From NCBI GenBank assembly GCA_964568455.1, contig CAZMPJ010000001.1, positions 310,001 to 374,000 on the forward strand: 64,000 bases of DNA, given 5' to 3'. Both the position numbers and the translations under genes were made by a program. This stretch comes from CAZMPJ01 sp964568455 (GTDB lineage: Bacteria; Margulisbacteria; WOR-1; O2-12-FULL-45-9). Position 1 is the first letter of the stretch; every line of letters begins with the position of its first letter. Positions 57,342-64,000 of this stretch are shown piece after piece. The notes beneath the pieces were generated by a model. The model saw nothing but the letters and a program-made list of their open reading frames with translations. It had not been told where the DNA came from and made no database searches.

Positions 57342-58040
57342 TTATAATCTGTGATAAGGACTTTTTGGAAGTTCAATATCAATTGAAAAGCCGACTTTTT
57401 TGAGTTCTTCTATGATTTCCGCTCTTGTATATCCATTTTCCTTCATCCAATTAATAGCGCTTTTCATCTTATTGTTAAGCTGTTCTTTGCTTTCTCTGTG
57501 GTGTGTTTCTGATAATAATTTAAGAGCTTGTAGTCTTAGTGAAATCTTGAGGGGGCTTAAGTTAACGAGAGCGCATTTTGTATTTTTTATTTTATCAAAA
57601 ACTGTTCTGGCGGCTGAAGGTTTATCTTTCTTAAGTAAGGCGATTGCGATTTTTGAGTAAGCGGCATCTTTATCGTCTTGCAAAGGAATTTGTCTTGTAA
57701 GCTCTATTGCTTTATCAGTATGTCCTAACTCAACCATAGTTTGGGCTAGTAAGCATTTGGTCAATGAATTTAACTTGGGATTAGAAAATAGTTTATCAAA
57801 AAGAGCAAACAATTCTTTTTCAGGTAGTTTTTTGAGGTTGGAAAGGAGTAATTTAGAAACATCCGTACTTTTAAATAGTATAGACATTTGCTCATTAACA
57901 GTTTGTGCTTGTTTCAACTGAATGCCTAGAGTGTTTAATTGATCAACCAGGGTTTCGGCCTCTGCCGTATTTGTTTGCTTTGCACCGGCTACACCAGTTG
58001 CGGGGTTGGGTTTTCCTTCATTGTGTATTCCTACTACCAT
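57342..58040 (-). CDS. hypothetical alpha-helical repeat protein
   Basis: 232 aa with no signal peptide. After a low-complexity N-terminus it consists of amphipathic helices (LVDQLNTLGIQLKQAQ, AKCLL-type pairs, VELGHTDKAIELTRQIPLQ) suggesting TPR-like repeats, and ends with a YTRAEIIEELKKVGFSIDIE motif. AGGAGG lies 6 bp before the ATG. It is the only minus-strand gene in the exported-protein region. Not recognised. Confidence 0.6.
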   Translation of the reverse strand: MVVGIHNEGKPNPATGVAGAKQTNTAEAETLVDQLNTLGIQLKQAQTVNEQMSILFKSTDVSKLLLSNLKKLPEKELFALFDKLFSNPKLNSLTKCLLAQTMVELGHTDKAIELTRQIPLQDDKDAAYSKIAIALLKKDKPSAARTVFDKIKNTKCALVNLSPLKISLRLQALKLLSETHHRESKEQLNNKMKSAINWMKENGYTRAEIIEELKKVGFSIDIELPKSPYHRL

Positions 58041-58108
58041 TTTGTTTCCTCCTAGCTATAACTTGCTCTACAAGTATATTATCGGAGTAAATAGGCAAAA
58101 ACTTGCGC

Positions 58109-58137
58109 TTGCGGGTGAGTTTAGATAGGTATATAAT
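58109..58137 (+). promoter_or_regulatory. promoter of the PEGA-barrel gene
   Basis: TTGCGG (58109-58114), 17 bp, perfect TATAAT (58132-58137), then 9 bp to the ATG at 58147. No ribosome site lies in between. Confidence 0.65.
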
Positions 58138-58146
58138 TTGCTCAAG

Positions 58147-58917
58147 ATGTGCCGAAAAATCATTCTTTCTTTATTGTTGCTTTTTCTAGTTACTTCTTTA
58201 GCCTTTGCTGCAAAACCTGAAGGAAAACTCTATATTTATCCCCAAAACCTTGATGATGCTGTTTATGTGGACGGATTATTGGTTGGACAGGGAAACATAT
58301 ATATAGAAGCTTTAGAAGAAGGCGATTATTTTGTGGAAGTTGATGATCAGGCCGGTTTAAAAGTCTACGGCCAAAAGGCTAAGGTTAAAGGCAATCAAAC
58401 TACAATTATAAAAGTAGGGGGACAACCTCTGCCAACTAAGGGAGCGGTGGAATATACGCCAACCTTTACATTATATATAGGCTATCATCGCTTAAGTGTT
58501 ACTAGCGGACAAATTCAAAGTTCTGGCCTTGCGCCGAATATTGTTGGCCTTGAAATTAATAAGAATATAACGGATTCGCTAGAGCTCTCGTTAGGTTATG
58601 CTTCATTTTTTGGAAACACGTCTTCTACAAGCGGAACAGGCAGTATTGCTGTTGGGGCGCTGCAAGTGAATTTACGTCGGGTTTGGGAAAGTGATAATTG
58701 GTTTAAAGTGAATTATATTGGTGGTGGATATAATAGTACTAATTGGAATGGTATAGTGACCAGTTCTGGCAATGGTTATCAATTTTTCTATGGTGGATAT
58801 TCAGAGCCCTGGGGATATATCGGAGCATTGCAGACAGAACTAGGCTGGACTTATTTCTCTGGACCAGGAGCTGTGGTGGCTAATGGAATTTATTTGAAAA
58901 CAGGATGGGCTTTTTGA
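58147..58917 (+). CDS. PEGA-domain and outer-membrane barrel protein
   Basis: 256 aa. A signal peptide (CRKIILSLLLLFLVTSLAFA) precedes a PEGA-like beta domain (about residues 25-90, GKLYIYPQNLDDAVYVDG and EGDYFVEVDD), followed by a region of amphipathic strands ending in YLKTGWAF. The terminal Phe suggests an outer-membrane barrel. ATG 58147 is preferred to TTG 58138, which abuts the -10 hexamer. It overlaps the protease gene by 13 bp, so the two are probably co-translated. Confidence 0.68.
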   Translation: MCRKIILSLLLLFLVTSLAFAAKPEGKLYIYPQNLDDAVYVDGLLVGQGNIYIEALEEGDYFVEVDDQAGLKVYGQKAKVKGNQTTIIKVGGQPLPTKGAVEYTPTFTLYIGYHRLSVTSGQIQSSGLAPNIVGLEINKNITDSLELSLGYASFFGNTSSTSGTGSIAVGALQVNLRRVWESDNWFKVNYIGGGYNSTNWNGIVTSSGNGYQFFYGGYSEPWGYIGALQTELGWTYFSGPGAVVANGIYLKTGWAF

Positions 58918-61900
58918 GAAAATTATTAACAACTTTATTGATATTTGCTGCTGTAGCTTCTATTGCTGGGGCGGACATGTATTTTGCTGGTGGGCAGGAA
59001 GTCAGAATTAAAATTCCGTCTCGGGATCTTTCTGTTAATCGATATTATATTACTTCAGCTAGAGATCCACAGAAGATCAAGAAATTTGGAAGGTTATCGA
59101 AAAAAGGCAAAAATCATAGAGCAAGTGTAAATACTAGAGGCTGGAAACCAGGGCATTATAAAATAGTGTATGCCAAGGGGAAAGCCAGGCATGAAGAAGA
59201 CCTCTATATTTCAGCGCTTTCCAAGACCAAGCCTAAGATTTTTGGCAGGCCTACCTTAACTCCTGATGGCAATCCTCTTTTTGTTAAAGGGGAGCTTTTA
59301 GTTAAGTTTAATTCCGAAGTAATATCTGTTGTTAACGGCGAAGTACAGCTTAAGCGACCATCGCTTGTTGCATTGGCGCAGAAATTAAAGGTTAAGCAGA
59401 AAAAACAATATTTTAAGCTTGCCAAGACCCCGGAACAGATTAGGCGAGAGTTTCCAGAAAGAAGCGTGCGGATTTCCGAAGGGGTAGAGGTTCCTGATCT
59501 TTCCACTGTTTGCCTCTTAAGAATTCCTGAAGACGCAGATGTGTGGGAGGCAGTCAATCAATTTAGTGCCAATCCTGATGTGGAATATGCAGAGCCGAAT
59601 TATATTGGCTATGCAGATAAAACTCCCAACGATCCATTGTTTCCGGATTTGTGGGGAATGCAGAAGATTGAAGCTGAAAAGGGTTGGGATACTGAGACCG
59701 GCAATGCTGGCATAGTAGTGGCTGTGGTGGATACTGGAGTAGATTATAATCATGAAGACTTAAATAGTAATATCTGGATAAATCCTCTTGAAGACATAAA
59801 TAGTAATGGCCAGGTTGACCCGGCTGATTTTAATGGTATAGATGATGACGACAATGGATATATAGATGATATAAGGGGTTGGGATTTTGTATATTCTGAT
59901 AGTGACCCAATGGATGGACACTCACATGGAACCCATGTTTCCGGGACAATTGCTGGGATAGGTGATAATAACATTGGTGTTGTTGGTGTAACTTGGAATT
60001 GCAAGATAATGCCAGTGAGAATTATGGATGATGGTGGCTACACTAATGGAAATCAATCATTAGGGATTGAATACGCGGCTGAAAATGGGGCCGATGTTAT
60101 GAATAATAGTTGGGGTGGATATGGAATCAGTGAAACAGAAGACCTAGCAGTAAAATATGCAGAAAGCCTTGGAGTTGTGGTGGTCACCGCGGCTGGAAAT
60201 GACACTGAAAATGCTCTACTTCATAATCCTGCTAACTCGGAATACACACTTACCATATCCAGTTTTACCGATGAAGACAAGATAAGCTGGTTTTCAAATT
60301 ATGGCATTAAGATTGATGTTGCTGCTCCTGGCTCTGGAATTTTATCAACTGTTCCAGGCAATGAATATGATAGCATGAGCGGTACTAGCATGGCTGCACC
60401 TCATGTGGCTGGCCTTGCAGCACTTATTTTATCCCAGAATCCGATGTTAACTCCGGAACAGGTGAGACAGGTAATCAGGAATTCAGCAGATGATGTGGGT
60501 ACCCCGGGCTGGGATAAAGAATCAGGTTATGGTCGGATCAATGTTGATAAAGCATTAAAAATTGATTCAGCTTGTGAAGCTAATATTACCAGTCCTACAG
60601 TTAGTCATGTGTTTTGTGCTGGAAACATGATAGATAAAGCTCTGTCAATTGTCTCTGGAATGATAGCTATAGGGGGCATTGCCAGCGGACCGAATTTTAA
60701 AGAGTATCGAGTTGAATATGGGAGCGGTGAAAATCCACAAAATTGGACTACCATTTTAACCAGCGATTTGCCCGTTGTGGATGGTGTTTTGGTGGATGCT
60801 TTTGATGTGAGTAATGTTGCCAGTGGGCTGTATACACTAAAGCTAATTGTGGAAGATACAGATGGGAATTATTATGAAGATAAAGCACAAATAAATGTAG
60901 GAGTATTTGGTTTCATTAGTTATCCGATCCGTAAAAGAGTTGTCATAGCTAATACATTAGATGTTTATGGAATAGCTGAGGGCCAAAACTTTAAAAATTA
61001 TCATTTTGAATATGGGTTGGGATGGGACCCTAATGAGTGGTATCTGATTGGTGACGAAATGATAATTGCTGTTGAGGGAGAAGGAGAACCGAATGGACTA
61101 ATTATTGATTCTCCCCTTCTATATCAGGCCCTTCCTCTTGATGAGATTCCTGAGGGAAAATTTGTCTTAAAACTGGTTATAGAAGATAGTTTTGGTGGGA
61201 TTTACGAAGATAAAATTCCACTTAGAAAAGATCTTACAAATTTTAATTACCAAGAAGGTTGGCCGGCGGATACGCTGAATACATATTCTAATCTGGCAGT
61301 AGGAGATTTAGATAATGATGGCAAAAATGAAATTGTTTATGGTTTTCACCAGACAGTAAGGATTCTTAGTAGTGATGGAGTTCTAAAGAAAAGTTTTGAA
61401 GTGCAAAATGGTTATTCTTATGCTGATATTTTTTATCCGACCCTAGGAGATTTAGATGGTGATGGAAATCTTGAGATTGGAATTCTTTCTCGTGAGGGCA
61501 ACAAATTATATATAAATCTTTATCGTCACAGTGGAGAATTGCTTCCAGGATGGCCAAAGGAGGTAACAAATTATTTAGATTGGAGAGCTAGAAAGGCAAT
61601 TGTTTTTAGGGATGTAGATGGTGATGATCAATTAGATGTTATTTGGGGAACATGCGATAGCAAAGAAGGGGAAACCAAGGGGAGGGTTTATGTTTATAAA
61701 TCTAATGGAGAATTAATTTGGCAGCAGGATACTGTGGGGCCGGTACTAGGTACGCCAGCGGTTGGTGATATTGATCATGATGGATGGGCAGAGGTTGTAG
61801 CTCTTGATTTTGAGGGTTATGGATATGCTTGGAACCATGATGGCACTTTGGTATCTGAGAATTGGCTTTATCAATATGAGGAGGGCAAGAAGTCTTTTGG

Positions 61901-64000
61901 CAACCCTATACTTGCGGATTTAAATCATGATGGTTATCGAGAAATATTTTTTTCTAATAGTGCACCAAGTATGGGACACTTGCGTTTGCTTAAGTACGAT
62001 GGAAGTAAGATCCTTTTGTATCCCTGGTGTAATTTTGGTAGTGCTGGAGATATTGATAACGATGGGGAGATAGAGATTGTTGGAATTGATGATATGGACA
62101 TTATTGGAACCAAAGATAATGAATTAGTGGTGCTAGATATCTCTACTGAAGTATATGCAGTAAAAATGTCAGATAATAGTACTGCATCTCAGCCATTCTT
62201 TATATTAAACAATATAAAAGATACATTAGCAAGACACATTAACTATGGCTATTGCCACTTAATTCCTTTGGTAGGTGATGTTGATGGTGATAATAATGTA
62301 GAAATAGTAATTGCGCGGGAAGAATCTTACGCTATATATGGAGTTGATCATGATGCAACTTTAATTGCTGACCCACGCTGGCCAATCTGGCGTGCAGGAG
62401 AAGGCTTGTCATCAATAATATGTGATTTGGATGGTGATGGAGATACTGAAATTATTTCATTGGATAAAGAAGTAAAAAAGATTTTTGTTTGGGATCTTCC
62501 TTTTACATACCATTCGGATAAAATGGAATGGCCCATGTTTCAGCATGACGCAAAACATACAGGATGTTATAACAAGCCCCCGATAATTGAGTCTTTTTCC
62601 CCTGTAAATCTTGAGATAATGGTTACAGAACAGGATCCGCCTTTAAATTTTGCGATAACTGCCTCAGATCCAGATCTGGATGTATTAAAATATCAATGGG
62701 AACTAGATGGAAACGTTGTTTCAACTGCAAACAATTACGATTATGCCGGTAATGGATCCCATAAACTTAAAGTAATGGTTAGTGATGGAGATTTAGTGAC
62801 TGATATGGAATGGAAAATCAAAGTTGAGGGGGAGGAAGTTCCACCAACTATAACTTTGGTTGCTCCAAATGCTCGAGCACAGGGATGGAGCGGAAATATA
62901 ACGATAAGCGGCGATGATTTTCAAAATGGTGCGGGATCTGATTTTGGAAGTGACATTACAGTTAATTCCACCAATTATATTAGCAGTAGCCTTCTAAGTG
63001 CGGATCTAATCATTGCTGAAGATGCTTCTACAGGTTTAAGGGATGTAACTGTGACCAATCTAGATGGTAAGCAATTTTCTAAGCACAATGCATTTGAGGT
63101 AAGCCTTAAACCAGTCATAAATCAAGTAATCCCCAACAATAAAGCTCAGGGTTGGAAGGGCGAAATAACAGTATATGGGGATAATTTTCAGGGAGAGGAT
63201 TTAAGCTTTTCTGGAGAAGGAATAACCGTGGATTCGGTTGTCTGTATGAGTTACATTGACGCGAAAATAACAATTGCTGAGGATGCTCCTTTAGGTTCAA
63301 GAGATTTGATTCTAGTTAATTCAGATGGGGGGCAGGCGATTAAAAATAATGCATTTACGGTGAGTTCTAAAAAATTGAGTATTGTTATGTTAGAGCCTAA
63401 TAAATTAAAACAAGGGGAATCTGAAGTTGTTTTTGTCGGTGGTTCAGGATTTAAGCCAGGCCTTGAATTAGATTTTGGTGAGGGGATAGAAATTGATCTT
63501 GATTATAATAATGGCAAGCATTATATCACCGATGTTGCTGCTGTTGCTTTTTTGGATGTTTTGGATACAGCGCAGCCTGGTTTAAGAGAGGTAACAGTAA
63601 CTAATCCAGAGGGGGAGAACTATACAGCCCAAGGAATTTTTGAAGTTTTAGGAAAACAATATATAACTTCTGTTAATCCAGATAATGGAGTACAGGGTTG
63701 GAACGGGTGGGTAAACATAAGCGGGGGTGGTTTTGAGCAAGGAGCGATTCCAAATTTTGGCAGTAGTATTGAAGTGGAATCAACTAACTATCTAAATGCT
63801 GGTTATCTAAATGCAAATATAACTATTGCCAATAATGCAGTTACAGGTTTAAGGGAGGTAACGCTAACTAATCTGGATGGCAGCCAATGTTCTAAAAGTG
63901 ATGTATTTATGGTAAAGGCTGAACCATCTAAACCGATTATAGCCTCGATTAGCCCAGAAACTGGGTTGCAGGATTGGAGTGGAGATGTTGCTATAATGGG
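58905..64000 (+). CDS. giant secreted subtilisin-like protease with FG-GAP propeller and Ig/IPT-like repeats (3' end missing)
   Basis: Open reading frame of at least 1,698 residues, running off the window. Signal peptide MGFLRKLLTTLLIFAAVAS, then a fervidolysin-like propeptide ending ANPDVEYAEPNY. An S8 catalytic domain follows: D276 in VAVVDTGVDYNH, H341 in SHGTHVSGT, S495 in SGTSMAAPHVAG. Two related domains (GIASGPNFKEYRVEYG, GIAEGQNFKNYHFEYG) come next. About eight FG-GAP-like calcium loops (DLDNDGKNEI, DLDGDGNLEI and others) lie at about residues 800-1185. A PKD-like domain and five 88-96-aa IPT-like repeats (QGWSGNITISG type) follow. ATG 58905 overlaps the upstream gene. Confidence 0.9.
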   Translation, partial: MGFLRKLLTTLLIFAAVASIAGADMYFAGGQEVRIKIPSRDLSVNRYYITSARDPQKIKKFGRLSKKGKNHRASVNTRGWKPGHYKIVYAKGKARHEEDLYISALSKTKPKIFGRPTLTPDGNPLFVKGELLVKFNSEVISVVNGEVQLKRPSLVALAQKLKVKQKKQYFKLAKTPEQIRREFPERSVRISEGVEVPDLSTVCLLRIPEDADVWEAVNQFSANPDVEYAEPNYIGYADKTPNDPLFPDLWGMQKIEAEKGWDTETGNAGIVVAVVDTGVDYNHEDLNSNIWINPLEDINSNGQVDPADFNGIDDDDNGYIDDIRGWDFVYSDSDPMDGHSHGTHVSGTIAGIGDNNIGVVGVTWNCKIMPVRIMDDGGYTNGNQSLGIEYAAENGADVMNNSWGGYGISETEDLAVKYAESLGVVVVTAAGNDTENALLHNPANSEYTLTISSFTDEDKISWFSNYGIKIDVAAPGSGILSTVPGNEYDSMSGTSMAAPHVAGLAALILSQNPMLTPEQVRQVIRNSADDVGTPGWDKESGYGRINVDKALKIDSACEANITSPTVSHVFCAGNMIDKALSIVSGMIAIGGIASGPNFKEYRVEYGSGENPQNWTTILTSDLPVVDGVLVDAFDVSNVASGLYTLKLIVEDTDGNYYEDKAQINVGVFGFISYPIRKRVVIANTLDVYGIAEGQNFKNYHFEYGLGWDPNEWYLIGDEMIIAVEGEGEPNGLIIDSPLLYQALPLDEIPEGKFVLKLVIEDSFGGIYEDKIPLRKDLTNFNYQEGWPADTLNTYSNLAVGDLDNDGKNEIVYGFHQTVRILSSDGVLKKSFEVQNGYSYADIFYPTLGDLDGDGNLEIGILSREGNKLYINLYRHSGELLPGWPKEVTNYLDWRARKAIVFRDVDGDDQLDVIWGTCDSKEGETKGRVYVYKSNGELIWQQDTVGPVLGTPAVGDIDHDGWAEVVALDFEGYGYAWNHDGTLVSENWLYQYEEGKKSFGNPILADLNHDGYREIFFSNSAPSMGHLRLLKYDGSKILLYPWCNFGSAGDIDNDGEIEIVGIDDMDIIGTKDNELVVLDISTEVYAVKMSDNSTASQPFFILNNIKDTLARHINYGYCHLIPLVGDVDGDNNVEIVIAREESYAIYGVDHDATLIADPRWPIWRAGEGLSSIICDLDGDGDTEIISLDKEVKKIFVWDLPFTYHSDKMEWPMFQHDAKHTGCYNKPPIIESFSPVNLEIMVTEQDPPLNFAITASDPDLDVLKYQWELDGNVVSTANNYDYAGNGSHKLKVMVSDGDLVTDMEWKIKVEGEEVPPTITLVAPNARAQGWSGNITISGDDFQNGAGSDFGSDITVNSTNYISSSLLSADLIIAEDASTGLRDVTVTNLDGKQFSKHNAFEVSLKPVINQVIPNNKAQGWKGEITVYGDNFQGEDLSFSGEGITVDSVVCMSYIDAKITIAEDAPLGSRDLILVNSDGGQAIKNNAFTVSSKKLSIVMLEPNKLKQGESEVVFVGGSGFKPGLELDFGEGIEIDLDYNNGKHYITDVAAVAFLDVLDTAQPGLREVTVTNPEGENYTAQGIFEVLGKQYITSVNPDNGVQGWNGWVNISGGGFEQGAIPNFGSSIEVESTNYLNAGYLNANITIANNAVTGLREVTLTNLDGSQCSKSDVFMVKAEPSKPIIASISPETGLQDWSGDVAIM

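Noticed and set aside
1..64000. CRISPR array, prophage or insertion sequence
   Set aside because: No regularly spaced direct repeats, phage structural genes, integrase or transposase were seen. The phased array at 17963 has only three 10-bp units.

Overview
The window is AT-rich, densely packed chromosomal DNA from an uncultured-type bacterium with an outer membrane. Evidence for the envelope is an LptC/OstA-type protein, several signal-peptide beta-barrel candidates (two ending in phenylalanine) and many lipoboxes. MenA plus a type II NADH dehydrogenase suggest a quinone-based redox chain. The mix of a hrcA-grpE-dnaK-dnaJ-rsmE-mtaB operon, ThyX, a GH57 protein, Lar nickel-cofactor genes and Thr/Ser-linker lipoproteins resembles candidate-phylum genomes such as the Margulisbacteria/WOR-1 group. 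That placement is inference only. No phage, CRISPR array or insertion sequence was found.

Layout. 1-8.7 kb: glycan/polysaccharide genes (two GT4 glycosyltransferases, DUF362, methyltransferase, fused dehydrogenase-oxidoreductase, SDR epimerase, WecA/MraY-like initiating transferase). 8.7-12.2 kb: methylthioadenosine salvage (mtnP, apt, mtnA, class II aldolase) and a SpoU methyltransferase, all read in one direction with overlaps. 12.5-18.2 kb: pheS, pheT, mutS and a 58-aa AbrB-type regulator preceded by three phased palindromes. 18.2-24 kb: an orphan gene, a HAD phosphatase, a double-domain ThyX, a CxxC-cluster protein, a degenerate GH57 protein and galT. 24-27 kb: tandem paralogous lipoproteins. 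27-32.4 kb: yebC, PHP phosphatase, hisF, prenyl synthase, trpE, rodA. 32.6-37.8 kb, mostly minus strand: lptC-like, larC, an orphan gene on plus, larB, rarA, DUF4342. 37.9-42.7 kb: doxX, menA, ndh-2, three tRNA genes (Arg-GCG, Ser-GGA, Ser-CGA), phosphohexomutase, pyrR. 42.7-48.2 kb: UvrD-type helicase-nuclease, rmuC, two paralogous barrel proteins. 48.2-54.3 kb, minus strand: the heat-shock operon with a CIRCE operator. 54.4-64 kb: exported beta-propeller and barrel proteins, ending in a very large subtilisin-like protease that runs off the window.

Three patterns stand out. First, at least ten coding starts lie only 6-11 bp after an extended -10 element (TGnTAnAAT) and have no Shine-Dalgarno sequence, which suggests leaderless mRNAs. 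Three divergent gene pairs have such promoters interlocked within 39-51 bp. Second, nested palindromic elements (two hairpins inside an outer inverted repeat) recur in gaps and even inside mutS. Third, several housekeeping proteins appear stripped of a domain: PheT lacks the tRNA-binding OB domain, YebC lacks domain III, HrcA lacks part of its dimerisation region, and the helicase lacks its Q-motif.
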